Below, piece by piece: positions 7,527-14,850 of a DNA stretch of 32,669 nucleotides. A program made the position numbers and the translations under genes. Positions within the stretch are counted from its first letter, which is position 1. Each line of letters begins with the position of its first letter. The notes beneath the pieces are model-generated. The model saw nothing but the letters and a program-made list of their open reading frames with translations. It had not been told where the DNA came from and did no database searches. This stretch comes from a virus, in the IMG/VR virus record IMGVR_UViG_3300043464_002720, positions 1 through 32,669 of that record; one strand, written 5' to 3'.

Positions 7527-7892
7527 ATGACCAACCTCACTCTTCAGTTAGAAGGCGACGCTCTGCGCGAAGCCATTGCTCAGTCCATTATTGGCCAGCT
7601 CACTCCTGAAGCCCAGCGCGAGCTGCTGGATAAAGCCGTTCAGGCTGTTCTTGCGCCTAGTACCAGTAGCTATGACCGTAACAGGTCTCCTTTACAAATG
7701 GCGTTTGAGAATGCTGTCCAACGTGTTGCACAAGAGCAAGCTGTGCGTTTGGTGCAAGAAGATGAAAGCATGAAAACTAAGCTCCAGCAACTTCTTAGAG
7801 ATACTGCCGATAAAGTATTGGCAGCTGATACAGAAAAGCTGTCAGAGCGCATGGCCGACGCTTTTGTTGCATCAATGCGAAAGGACTATTAA
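7527..7892 (+). CDS. Helical hypothetical protein
   Basis: A 121-residue protein, almost entirely helix-forming and acidic/polar, with no Cys or membrane segment (ALREAIAQSIIGQL, KLQQLLRDTADKVL). The ATG at 7527 is chosen over an in-frame TTG-type start at 7455, which would overlap the previous gene; it follows a leader with CACTCTTTTAGCT close to that of the 7055 gene. No family recognised; the position suggests it belongs to the DUF2135 unit. Confidence 0.65.
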   Translation: MTNLTLQLEGDALREAIAQSIIGQLTPEAQRELLDKAVQAVLAPSTSSYDRNRSPLQMAFENAVQRVAQEQAVRLVQEDESMKTKLQQLLRDTADKVLAADTEKLSERMADAFVASMRKDY

Positions 7893-7913
7893 ACTCCCAC
7901 TCCCCCATGGCCC

Positions 7914-7930
7914 GCTGGAGCCCATCCGGC
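7914..7930 (+). other. Intergenic hairpin, copy 2
   Basis: GCTGGA pairs with TCCGGC (one G-T pair) around a 5-nt loop. It sits at the same place relative to the upstream stop as the hairpin at 7484-7506. The C-to-T change in the left arm keeps pairing as a wobble. Confidence 0.45.
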
Positions 7931-8017
7931 ACATCGTTTCATCGCCCCTTTCTTATGACGGTTCTTTCTGCTGGTAAAACACACACCGGAGACAACATTC
8001 GCAAAACAAAAATCATC

Positions 8018-8236
8018 ATGCACTCCACGCCCTCAACCGATTCACTGCTCAGTCGCCTGCGTTTTTCACAGTTTGATTGGGGTAAAATGCTTCGTTCGGA
8101 ACGTCGTTCCCTGGCGCGTAAATGGTGGCAGTCTTGCACTCGCCCCTGTTCTACATGGAATGAGGCGTGGCAGTATATCAATCAACGAGATGGAATGATT
8201 GAGCCCGAGTTTCTGCGGTATCGTGTGAAGAAATAA
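8018..8236 (+). CDS. Small basic hypothetical protein
   Basis: A 72-residue basic protein from ATG 8018 (RFSQFDWGKMLRSERRSLAR, then a Trp-rich part). The frame is open from 7907, with ATGs at 7907 and 7955 as alternatives; the first lies beside the 7914 hairpin and is less likely. Trp and Arg content suggests a small folded, possibly nucleic-acid-binding protein. No family recognised. Confidence 0.5.
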   Translation: MHSTPSTDSLLSRLRFSQFDWGKMLRSERRSLARKWWQSCTRPCSTWNEAWQYINQRDGMIEPEFLRYRVKK

Positions 8237-8267
8237 AAATGAAACCATTGAAAACACAAAAAAAGTC

Positions 8268-8408
8268 ATGGAATTGTTTGAAGAATGGTGGCACAAAGAA
8301 ATACCAGATCTACCGCCACAGCCAGGTGAAAAACCGGAGGCGTATATCAAGCGAATTTGTGCCATTGCCTGGAGTAACGGAGCTTATTGTGCGGGGGTGG
8401 TGGAATGA
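8268..8408 (+). CDS. Very small hypothetical protein
   Basis: A 46-residue frame (MELFEEWWHKEIPDLPPQPG, then a helix ending AWSNGAYCAG). The sequence has a protein-like aromatic and proline pattern and ends by overlapping the next gene (ATGA at 8405), supporting translation. An overlapping frame from 8239 is more basic and less plausible. Unknown function. Confidence 0.5.
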   Translation: MELFEEWWHKEIPDLPPQPGEKPEAYIKRICAIAWSNGAYCAGVVE

Positions 8409-8623
8409 TAAAAAGTAGCAAGACCAGGCCTGAGTACATCAAGTGCATTCAGCACACGCACGCTGACAGGCAGAAAACCTCTTGGTGCGGACAAAGGCTA
8501 TCCAGCTTCGATTGGTGCTTTCAGAACATAGATCACGCTGCTTACTCGATAGAAAATCAAAACCTACAGGTTCCGTGCCCCGAGTGTTTACTGGTCGTTA
8601 AATCAGCCTTGTTTGACAGATGA
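8405..8623 (+). CDS. Small Cys/His-rich hypothetical protein
   Basis: A 72-residue protein with C-x2-H-x-H (CIQHTH), CGQ, a mid-chain Cys and a C-terminal CPEC, enough ligands for one zinc site. The ATG at 8405 overlaps the upstream stop (a longer in-frame GTG start at 8387 is possible), and its own stop overlaps the next ATG at 8620, so three genes are coupled. Unknown role. Confidence 0.6.
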   Translation: MIKSSKTRPEYIKCIQHTHADRQKTSWCGQRLSSFDWCFQNIDHAAYSIENQNLQVPCPECLLVVKSALFDR

Positions 8624-9111
8624 GAAACTCACCTCGCCCCATCGAATCTATTTCCGAGATACTAGAGCGAATCTCTTCTTTTGATGAGCGTATTTTTAGT
8701 GACGCCTACAAAAACTGTGCAAGGCCAGGTTTTATTTGGAGGCTGAATTCAGATCCACTCAAGATGTGCAAGATTGAAGAGGCGTGCGACAATCGCATCT
8801 CTGCGTTCTGGCTTAGATATAATGACCTTGGAGATAGATGTGTTAGAAAATATGAGGATGACTTTACATCCAGCACAGGTGTCTTTCTTCGTCAGTTTTC
8901 CCCAGAAAGTGAAATTCAAACTCTTACTACGCTTGTTTCTTCTGTTAAGTCAGTTGCTCTTGCATCGCAGAACAGAGCTGTGAACTCTTGCAAAAGCATT
9001 ATTGAAAAAAGAATCGATGCCTTGTGCGAGGTTCTTGATGGGGGCGAAAAAGATTTGCTGTTAAAAACGAAACAAATTATTCTTACTGATATTAAAAACT
9101 TTCACTTTTGA
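8620..9111 (+). CDS. Hypothetical protein, helical C-terminus
   Basis: A 163-residue protein with no motif I recognise. The central part is mixed with several aromatic residues; residues about 100-160 look like long amphipathic helices (KSIIEKRIDALCEVLDGG). Start ATGA-coupled to the previous gene. Cytoplasmic; function unknown. Confidence 0.6.
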   Translation: MRNSPRPIESISEILERISSFDERIFSDAYKNCARPGFIWRLNSDPLKMCKIEEACDNRISAFWLRYNDLGDRCVRKYEDDFTSSTGVFLRQFSPESEIQTLTTLVSSVKSVALASQNRAVNSCKSIIEKRIDALCEVLDGGEKDLLLKTKQIILTDIKNFHF

Positions 9112-9113
9112 CT

Positions 9114-9350
9114 ATGACAAGCCATTCAACTTCTCGCAATTCACCTCGCTTTACAGCAGAAGATGCTGGGGAGTTTTATTTAACCTCGCCCCTCGCTAAT
9201 CGCTGTGTCCGAGCCGGTCTCGATCAGCTAGGGACAATTCACATTCTTTTGCACGAGATCGAGCTTTTGCAAAATCAATGTGCTAAGCTCTTAGCTGAAA
9301 AGCCGCCCGTGCTTTTTGACAGCTACTCCGATTCTGCTAATTTCAAATGA
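9114..9350 (+). CDS. Small hypothetical protein
   Basis: A 78-residue protein starting 2 nt after the previous stop and ending in an ATGA overlap with the next gene. The middle (HILLHEIELLQNQCAKLL) is a leucine-rich amphipathic helix that could dimerise; the ends look disordered. No family recognised. Confidence 0.6.
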   Translation: MTSHSTSRNSPRFTAEDAGEFYLTSPLANRCVRAGLDQLGTIHILLHEIELLQNQCAKLLAEKPPVLFDSYSDSANFK

Positions 9351-9619
9351 AACACTACGAAAAAACAATCATCCCACAACAGGTCAAAGAAGTTTTGACT
9401 TCAACAACTTGCGATCTTTGCAAAGAAAAGATTGAAACAAAAGAATATTACGCCACTCAGGACGTAAAAGTCGAGTGCCGTACAGGCATGTCGTATCCAG
9501 AGGGTGGATTTGGTGAGTACACAGAAGTTGATTTATGTCCCGATTGCTTCAATTCAAAGCTTTTGCCCTGGCTTCGCTCTCAAGGCGCTGAGCCACGTCA
9601 AACAGAGTGGGACTACTAA
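9347..9619 (+). CDS. Zinc-binding small protein with two CxxC pairs
   Basis: A 90-residue protein with CDLCKEKI near residue 21 and CPDCFNSKLLPWL near residue 64, giving a four-Cys zinc site separated by about 43 residues that carry beta-rich, Gly/Tyr sequence. The layout resembles small rubredoxin-like or zinc-ribbon phage proteins that recognise nucleic acid or protein partners. ATGA coupling with the upstream gene. Function unknown. Confidence 0.65.
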   Translation: MKHYEKTIIPQQVKEVLTSTTCDLCKEKIETKEYYATQDVKVECRTGMSYPEGGFGEYTEVDLCPDCFNSKLLPWLRSQGAEPRQTEWDY

Positions 9620-9631
9620 ACCCGTATAACA

Positions 9632-9964
9632 ATGAAAAAAGATTTTTTCTTCAGATTTAGAGTAAAGGCTTTTCGCCAAATCTGCGATTTTTTCTCTTTG
9701 CCGGAGGGCCAGATACTTCCCTGGTGGGCTCGTTGTATCAGATTTGCTCTCTTTCCGGTTGAAATGCTCGGCTGGGCGCTAACAAGACCCAATCATTACG
9801 ATTTGCTCACCGATAGTTATACGATTTATGGCATCAAATACCATGGGCCGTTTTTTAGGTGTCTTGCCGCTGATGCCGCTGAGGGCGAGTGCGTTTACAG
9901 GTTCAGAAGGGAGGGCGATCTGGTGATTGCAGAGCGAATTTCTTTTCCAAAACCAGAGGGCTAG
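9632..9964 (+). CDS. Hypothetical protein, aromatic-rich
   Basis: A 110-residue protein with many Phe and Arg in the first 25 residues, a hydrophobic segment around residues 34-50 (CIRFALFPVEMLGWAL) that might touch the membrane, and a C-terminal part with YGIKYHGPFFRC and a beta-rich end. It is the last gene before the promoter at 9968. Not recognised. Confidence 0.6.
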   Translation: MKKDFFFRFRVKAFRQICDFFSLPEGQILPWWARCIRFALFPVEMLGWALTRPNHYDLLTDSYTIYGIKYHGPFFRCLAADAAEGECVYRFRREGDLVIAERISFPKPEG

Positions 9965-9967
9965 GGG

Positions 9968-9996
9968 TTGCTGCCTGGGACCAACGGTGCTAAGAT
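9968..9996 (+). promoter_or_regulatory. Sigma70-like promoter with extended downstream element
   Basis: TTGCTG (9968-9973), 17-nt spacer, TAAGAT (9991-9996), followed at once by TAGCAGGTA. The promoter at 28094-28122 has TACGAT followed by the same TAGCAGGTA, and both -10 boxes end exactly 24 nt before an ATG (10021 and 28147). Confidence 0.7.
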
Positions 9997-10020
9997 TAGC
10001 AGGTAGTTCACGGGGGCGGC

Positions 10021-10218
10021 ATGGGCAATCACTTCTTCCGCATAACCAGTGAAGGCGGCTTCCTTGGGCGGTGGTTCTGGGGAAATACCGGCGGAACTGG
10101 TTGTGATGGTTGGGGCGGGAATCACTGGATTACTGACAAGGTGCTGAAGGATTTTGATTCTGCCTGGGCCGGATCAATTCCTATTTTGCGTTACTTGACA
10201 TTGCCTACTAGACAGTAA
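10021..10218 (+). CDS. Gly/Trp-rich small protein
   Basis: A 65-residue protein. The middle (GRWFWGNTGGTGCDGWGG) is unusually rich in Gly and Trp; the C-terminus is helical then basic. First gene behind the promoter at 9968-9996, so its mRNA leader is about 18 nt. The family is not recognised; the composition suggests surface contacts rather than catalysis. Confidence 0.55.
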   Translation: MGNHFFRITSEGGFLGRWFWGNTGGTGCDGWGGNHWITDKVLKDFDSAWAGSIPILRYLTLPTRQ

Positions 10219-10223
10219 GACTA

Positions 10224-10388
10224 ATGGAACTCACGAAAGAAAATCTCGCCTGGGCGCTTTGCTCAATCATGGATGGCATGAAACAACACGAAATCCATGA
10301 GATAACTGGCCTCCCTAACGAAGCCTGCGAGATGATCTGGACTATTTACCGCCAGGCATTGAGCGAACCACTTACTCGCCCCTATTAG
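10224..10388 (+). CDS. Very small hypothetical protein
   Basis: A 54-residue frame 5 nt after the previous stop (MELTKENLAWALCSIMDGMK, then EIHEITGLPNEACEMIW). The pattern looks like a small helix-turn-helix-sized helical domain (helix, EITGLP turn, helix). DNA binding is possible but unproven. Ends by touching the next frame. Confidence 0.5.
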   Translation: MELTKENLAWALCSIMDGMKQHEIHEITGLPNEACEMIWTIYRQALSEPLTRPY

Positions 10389-10402
10389 TGACCACCTTTT
10401 CT

Positions 10403-11092
10403 ATGACTGAAATGACTACCTTTACTGCCCGCGAGCTTCTCACGCTGCTACTGGACGACCTCGATGCTTTAATTGATGACTCAGAAGGTGTTGCCGGGTT
10501 GCATCTCAATGGCGACATAGCTTGCTGGGAGTCGCTACGCCAAGGCGGCAGGTTCGAGACATGGCTAATGCGAATGGACGAGGCCCGTGCCTTTTTGGCC
10601 CAGCCCGAGCCGGAGGGGCCGAGCGATGGAGAAATTCTGTCTCTGATGGTTAAGCATAATGTCGCCTACCTTCGGGACAGCAAGTATGATGGGCCTCGCT
10701 ATTTGCGGTCTAGGACAGAAGAGCGTCAAGTATTTGAAGTTGTTCGGGAATCCCTGGCTCTCTACGCCAGCCCCACCATTGAGCCGGTGGGGGTGACGGA
10801 TGAGGAGATTGAACGGGAAGCCCTTAAAAATGCAGACTCCGATGATGAATACAGAGCCTTTAAGAGTGGTGCTTTTTTCGTGCAAGAACGCATAAGCCGC
10901 CCCACCATCGAGGACGTGCCGGTGGCGGAGCGGTTGTCGGAACTGCGCGGAATGTTCGAGCGCATCCTGTGTGTTGCTCGCTCATCTGGTGGCCTGACAG
11001 TCGGAAACATCCAGCTGGCCGACCGGTTGATTGATGCCGTGGTGAGCTGGTCTGGTGACGCCCTGCCGGTGCCCGGTGCGGAGGTGGGGTGA
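10403..11092 (+). CDS. Modular cyanophage-type hypothetical protein with two linker repeats
   Basis: A 229-residue acidic, helical protein. It carries the module ARAFLAQPEPEGPSDGE (about residue 60), also found at 11665-12162, and two copies of a short linker, SPTIEPVGV (about 126) and RPTIEDVPVAERL (about 167). It ends in PVPGAEVG, like the end of the 11665 product. I start it at the ATG at 10403; an in-frame GTG at 10388 and ATG at 10412 are alternatives. The repeated linkers suggest assembly by recombination between related genes. Function unknown. Confidence 0.65.
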   Translation: MTEMTTFTARELLTLLLDDLDALIDDSEGVAGLHLNGDIACWESLRQGGRFETWLMRMDEARAFLAQPEPEGPSDGEILSLMVKHNVAYLRDSKYDGPRYLRSRTEERQVFEVVRESLALYASPTIEPVGVTDEEIEREALKNADSDDEYRAFKSGAFFVQERISRPTIEDVPVAERLSELRGMFERILCVARSSGGLTVGNIQLADRLIDAVVSWSGDALPVPGAEVG

Positions 11093-11307
11093 TGGCTGAG
11101 CCTTTCATGTTCAGAATTGAAAATCCATTCCCAGGAGGTAGTACGTTTTCTCTTATAGAAATCTATAAGTATGACGATGGAGAGTGGTATTGGCGCGATT
11201 ATATGGATCATCACATGGGTCCGTGGCCTTCGTTCTCAGTCGCTAAGGCAGATGCCGAACAGACTTACCAGCGTGGCTGGCATTGCATCAACAATCCCCA
11301 CAAGTGA
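11092..11307 (+). CDS. Small aromatic hypothetical protein
   Basis: A 71-residue protein with a beta-rich start (FRIENPFPGG), an acidic/aromatic middle (YDDGEWYWRDYMDHHMGPW) and a helical end. The ATG at 11092 shares one base with the preceding TGA; a GTG three bases earlier is possible. Not recognised. Confidence 0.6.
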   Translation: MAEPFMFRIENPFPGGSTFSLIEIYKYDDGEWYWRDYMDHHMGPWPSFSVAKADAEQTYQRGWHCINNPHK

Positions 11308-11329
11308 CCACCACTACCCCCGATGAATC

Positions 11330-11668
11330 ATGAGCACCAGCATTCGCCACACACCAAGCAACACCCATCTCTACGGGCTTTACGATCCCGAAGGTGATGG
11401 AATCACGTTTTACGAAAGCGCCAAAGAGCGCGACGAAGCAGCCGAAAAGACAATCCAAGCCTATCTTGATGATAACGTATGGTTTGAAGAAGTAACCAGC
11501 GTTTTTGCGTTCATGGTCACTCACCGCGCTACAGAAATTGACGTAGTTCGGCCAGTGGGCGAAATTGACGAAGATGGTTACGACGAAGTGGGCGAGTATT
11601 GGCCGGATACAGATTGTCAATCTAAATGCAATTACGCTCTAAAAACGTTCCCCGAGATTGAATCATGA
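11330..11668 (+). CDS. Conserved phage hypothetical protein (DPEGDGITFY type)
   Basis: A 112-residue acidic protein. YDPEGDGITFYESAKERDEA at the start, a VTHR segment in the middle and DEDGYDEVGEYWPD with a closing CNYAL near the end form a pattern I know from many small phage proteins of unknown role. Overlaps the next gene by four nt (ATGA). Confidence 0.65.
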   Translation: MSTSIRHTPSNTHLYGLYDPEGDGITFYESAKERDEAAEKTIQAYLDDNVWFEEVTSVFAFMVTHRATEIDVVRPVGEIDEDGYDEVGEYWPDTDCQSKCNYALKTFPEIES

Positions 11669-12162
11669 CTACCCCAACCGACTTTCGCGCTTTGTGCTCT
11701 GAGGTAATCTTCGTCTGGAGTAGATCAACAAACCCCGATGATCTGCATGAAAACATGATTCCCTTGGTAGACCGCGCCCGCGCCGCCCTAGCCGAGCCGG
11801 AGCCGGAGGGGCCGACGGATGAGGAGTGGGACGCGATAAAAGATCGCCTGTGGGAGCAGTACGAAACCGTTGGCTATCAGGGTGAGCGCTTTATGTACGA
11901 CGCCGATTTCTACACGGCGCTTGATGTTGCCCGCCAAGAGATCACCCGCTACGCCCGCCCCGCCATCGAGCCGGTGCCGGTGAGTGAGCGGCTGCCGGGG
12001 GAGGGGGATTGCACGGCACAAGGATGGTGCTGGGTGCTCTACCGAAACTTTGCCACCTGGACCTTGGAGCCACCGTTGGGCCAAGACGGAAAGCACACTG
12101 GCTACACCCACTGGCTCCCCCACCACGCCCTGCCGATACCCAGCGCGGAGGTGTCGCAATGA
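11665..12162 (+). CDS. Modular hypothetical protein, DUF551-like C-terminus
   Basis: A 165-residue protein made of recognisable modules: MTTPTDFRAL at the start, RARAALAEPEPEGPTDEE (about residue 33), RPAIEPVPVSERLPGEGD (about 94), and a DUF551-like end with GWCWVLYRN and THWLPHHALPIP. The linker and acidic modules are shared with 10403-11092. Coupled by ATGA overlaps on both sides. Function unknown; the DUF551-like part is common in phages. Confidence 0.7.
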   Translation: MTTPTDFRALCSEVIFVWSRSTNPDDLHENMIPLVDRARAALAEPEPEGPTDEEWDAIKDRLWEQYETVGYQGERFMYDADFYTALDVARQEITRYARPAIEPVPVSERLPGEGDCTAQGWCWVLYRNFATWTLEPPLGQDGKHTGYTHWLPHHALPIPSAEVSQ

Positions 12163-12335
12163 AGACCACGAAAGGAGAGTATCTCACTGTGCAGATTGAG
12201 GCAGCCGAGAACGGATGGATTGTTAAGCAGGTTCCACCCAGGGGAACACCGCCAAAGGTGTTTGTGAGGTGGGAAAACGTCATCCAATATGCTGCCTCTT
12301 TGTTGACCACTAGGCCACCAGGATTCAGCCCATAG
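12159..12335 (+). CDS. Small hypothetical protein
   Basis: A 58-residue protein from ATG 12159, which overlaps the upstream stop (ATGA); the frame is open further upstream, but that part shadows the 11665 gene. Beta-strand pattern (EYLTVQIEAAENGWIVKQV), then a basic, proline-containing end. Not recognised. Confidence 0.55.
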   Translation: MKTTKGEYLTVQIEAAENGWIVKQVPPRGTPPKVFVRWENVIQYAASLLTTRPPGFSP

Positions 12336-12379
12336 CTCATTCATCCCACCCACTAGAGATTTCATCTACGAGAACCACC

Positions 12380-12733
12380 ATGACTTCGCAACACCCCATT
12401 CATCCACCCACTGAGCTAGTTCAAGAACTCTGGGACAGGCTTCGCAAAGCCCCCGAGTCCGGCGCCAGCGCAGCCATTGCGTGGACGGAGGCAGTAGCTC
12501 GCGCCGCCCAATGGGGCGCTGACAGGCAACTGGATGAGTGCTGCGAACGACTTCTCTCTGTCGCCATGGCCGAGGAACTCCGCGCCGCCTGCCGCCCCAA
12601 GCCGCCGAGCCTGAAAGAGCAGGCGTTAACGCAGCTCTCGTCCGTCGAGACTGTTCTACGGCGTCACGGCGTTATCAACACCGAACACATCCGCTGCGCC
12701 CTGGAACTACTCCCTGACGACACCACCCCCTAG
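12380..12733 (+). CDS. Hypothetical helical protein (RPKPPSLKEQAL motif)
   Basis: A 117-residue, Ala/Arg/Glu-rich helical protein. RAACRPKPPSLKEQAL followed by a helical end is a pattern I associate with small proteins of cyanobacterial phages. The 5' leader (CTAGAG ... CTACGAG, from 12353) is related to the leaders of the 12754 and 13090 genes. Unknown role; probably one of the shuffled accessory genes. Confidence 0.65.
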   Translation: MTSQHPIHPPTELVQELWDRLRKAPESGASAAIAWTEAVARAAQWGADRQLDECCERLLSVAMAEELRAACRPKPPSLKEQALTQLSSVETVLRRHGVINTEHIRCALELLPDDTTP

Positions 12734-12753
12734 ACACTTTCACTACGAGGATC

Positions 12754-13071
12754 ATGCCACGCATTCCTGACAACAGCAGATTTGGCGCCCAGCTCTTTGT
12801 TTCTAAGCAAATGCTGGCCACTACTAAAATTGAAGCTGATCAGCTTCTTTTTCAATCTCAAAGGCAAGTAGCTGATGAGATGGCTCGAAAAGTCTTTCGT
12901 GAGATGACCATAACAGAAACCGAGCCAAGCTATCGAGATCAAATAGCAATCAGAATCGAATGCGTAGTTCTTACACCCGAGCAACTGAGGCAGATCATTG
13001 CCGAGTCCAGGCAAGAAGGTGCCGATGAAGCAATGCGCTGGAATTCGGCCAACCTTCGCCCCACCTCCTAG
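12754..13071 (+). CDS. Hypothetical protein
   Basis: A 105-residue, mostly helical protein, charged, with one central beta-like stretch (IAIRIECVVLTPEQL). It lies between two genes with related leaders; its own leader CTAGAC...CACTACGAGG begins in the previous stop codon. No family recognised. Confidence 0.6.
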   Translation: MPRIPDNSRFGAQLFVSKQMLATTKIEADQLLFQSQRQVADEMARKVFREMTITETEPSYRDQIAIRIECVVLTPEQLRQIIAESRQEGADEAMRWNSANLRPTS

Positions 13072-13089
13072 ACATTCGCACTACTACTC

Positions 13090-14004
13090 ATGAGCCAAGA
13101 ATCTCAACAACATCGCATCACGCCTGAACAAATTCCAATGTGCGCCTACCCAGGCGATAGCGTTGCAAGTCCCGAAAAGGTGGTCGCTGAAATTAACAAG
13201 CTTTACGCCCATGTAGAAGCATTAAAAGCCTCTCTACTGTCGCTAGTCGGCACAGTTGCGAAAGCCGGCAACGATCACAAAAGCCGCATCGAGGCGCTGG
13301 GGTTGGCGCAACGAGTCACAGATGCCTACATTGTCACAGCGGCCACTCTCTCCCCCGAGGAACGAAAAGAGCTGGGCGTCGTTACTGTCCCTGAGTTCAA
13401 GGCTGCTATGGCCCGTGCTGCACGCCAGGGGGCCGAAAACGCCATGGCGCAGATCCGAACTGGTGCCCCAGTGGTCAAGGAGTTCGACAAGGAATTTGAG
13501 CCACCGGCAAATTGCAGGCAAAGATTGCAGCGCAATGGAATGCCTTATCTAAAGTCTGGCTGTGACGCCTGTGGCAATATGTCGCCCAAATGGCGGCAGT
13601 GTGACGCTGCCTTGGCGCGTTCTGCCACCATCGAGCCGCCGCCGATTGCCTCAGATCAAGATCTAATGAAGGCCTGGAACTCCGTCCCCGGCGAAGGCTT
13701 CATTGCCGCCCTCCGCGCCGTCTACAGCCTTGGCCGCCAGCACGGTTCTGATGCGAAACAAGGGGCACCAGACCCTGCCATGGACAAACTCCGCGCCGCC
13801 AGCGCCGGGGCCCAGCCCGCTGGGGGGTTGGTGGAGAGGGTTGCCACGATTATCACCCTTGCCAAGACAAGCAGGGGGGCCGCCGAAGACGTGCTTAGTG
13901 AAGTGGCGGCGGCAGCTCGGCTGCGTGATCTGAATGGGCAGAGCGTTGCCGTGATGACCTGGGAGATGGTGGCCCGATGGCTTGAGGAGGAGGCCAGCCA
14001 ATGA
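13090..14004 (+). CDS. Modular hypothetical protein with Cys group
   Basis: A 304-residue protein. Residues 1-140 are helical; a Cys group follows (NCRQRL, then CDACGNMSPKWRQC, about residue 158), enough for a zinc site. Then comes a TIEPPPIASD linker like those at 10403 and 11665, and a GC-rich C-terminal half (GEGFIAALRAVYSLGRQHG and a helical end). The change in base composition between the halves suggests a gene fusion. The stop overlaps the next ATG after GAGGAGGAGG, a strong ribosome-binding region. Function unknown. Confidence 0.65.
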   Translation: MSQESQQHRITPEQIPMCAYPGDSVASPEKVVAEINKLYAHVEALKASLLSLVGTVAKAGNDHKSRIEALGLAQRVTDAYIVTAATLSPEERKELGVVTVPEFKAAMARAARQGAENAMAQIRTGAPVVKEFDKEFEPPANCRQRLQRNGMPYLKSGCDACGNMSPKWRQCDAALARSATIEPPPIASDQDLMKAWNSVPGEGFIAALRAVYSLGRQHGSDAKQGAPDPAMDKLRAASAGAQPAGGLVERVATIITLAKTSRGAAEDVLSEVAAAARLRDLNGQSVAVMTWEMVARWLEEEASQ

Positions 14005-14318
14005 GCCTTGACCTACACAATCTGCCTGCCTGGCCTCAAAGCCAAGAGTCAGTGACAGACCAACTGGCCAGCCTTGTGCTTATAGCCAATCGGCTGGGCT
14101 TGTATGACGCCGCTGATGCTGTTAAGCAAATGAGCGGAAATATACCGCAGCTAAAGTATGGCTGCCATGTAGACCTAGAGCCACATCAAGAGCCAGACGG
14201 GTGCGTAATTGACGATGGCAATTTTCATAACTGTGTCTACGCAAAACCAGGCATGAGAAAAGAGCAATGCAAGTATTGGAGGATCGTTTCGCCATCTCAA
14301 CAGGAGGCCAGCCAATGA
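14001..14318 (+). CDS. Hypothetical protein with C-terminal Cys residues
   Basis: A 105-residue protein. The N-terminal half is helical (TDQLASLVLIANRLGLYDAA); the C-terminal half has CHVDLEPH, NCVYAKPG and a final CKYW, a pattern that could bind a metal. ATGA-coupled at both ends, and the sequence AGGAGGCCAGCCAATGA before its end repeats the one before its own start. Unknown role. Confidence 0.6.
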   Translation: MSLDLHNLPAWPQSQESVTDQLASLVLIANRLGLYDAADAVKQMSGNIPQLKYGCHVDLEPHQEPDGCVIDDGNFHNCVYAKPGMRKEQCKYWRIVSPSQQEASQ

Positions 14319-14347
14319 CCACACCACCCTCCCCAGCGGCTCAGGCG
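14315..14347 (+). repeat. 33-nt direct repeat at gene start, copy 1
   Basis: The first 33 nt of this gene and of the gene at 14560 are identical except for one base. The copies are 245 nt apart. Confidence 0.85.
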
Positions 14348-14563
14348 GTGATGGATGCCTATCACCGAAAAGCGCTAAACAGTCGCGAATGGGCCAATGG
14401 AGACGGCCCACGATTAAAAGTTGCTGCTGCTGTTAAAGAACTGGTAGATCAACTTCTACCAGAAACAGTAACCCCATGGAATTCAGTAATAACAATATCT
14501 ATTTCAGCGGCAGAAATGCGAATGAAAATGCTTTCGGTAGTCAAAGAGCTAGGAAATCAATGA
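14315..14563 (+). CDS. MTTPPSPAAQAV-type hypothetical protein, copy 1
   Basis: An 82-residue helical protein starting MTTPPSPAAQAVMDAYH. Its first 33 nt match the start of the next gene with one difference, showing a recent tandem duplication or recombination. The good AGGAGG 11 nt upstream and the ATGA overlap fix the start at 14315 rather than 14267. This N-terminus is common among small proteins of cyanobacteria and their phages; role unknown. Confidence 0.65.
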   Translation: MTTPPSPAAQAVMDAYHRKALNSREWANGDGPRLKVAAAVKELVDQLLPETVTPWNSVITISISAAEMRMKMLSVVKELGNQ

Positions 14564-14592
14564 CCACACCACTCTCCCCAGCGGCTCAGGCG
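14560..14592 (+). repeat. 33-nt direct repeat at gene start, copy 2
   Basis: Second copy of the repeat at 14315-14347; after it the two coding sequences diverge sharply. Confidence 0.85.
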
Positions 14593-14850
14593 ATCTGGGA
14601 CGCCTATCAGCAGGGCGGCCTCACCGCCGCGCTGAGTGCTGCTGCAGATCAAGCAGTGCCGGAAACCGACACGATTGACGAAGAGGAGTGGATCGGCCAG
14701 AGCGCATGGCAGCAAGCCGAGCAGCGAGTGAGGTTTCGCTTTCTCGCCCTCGCCGCTGAGCTGAAAGGCGCTGATCCATGCCTAAATGGCTCTCCTTATC
14801 TGTTTGACACATCCACCAAAGACCAAAAGCCGCCACCGCGACTTGTTTGA
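14560..14850 (+). CDS. MTTPLSPAAQAI-type hypothetical protein, copy 2
   Basis: A 96-residue protein starting MTTPLSPAAQAIWDAYQQGG, with ADQAVPE and RFRFLALAAELKG segments that I recognise as a recurrent small-protein family in cyanobacteria and cyanophages. The ATG overlaps the stop of its paralogue (ATGA). Function unknown. It closes the modular block that began at 10403. Confidence 0.65.
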   Translation: MTTPLSPAAQAIWDAYQQGGLTAALSAAADQAVPETDTIDEEEWIGQSAWQQAEQRVRFRFLALAAELKGADPCLNGSPYLFDTSTKDQKPPPRLV

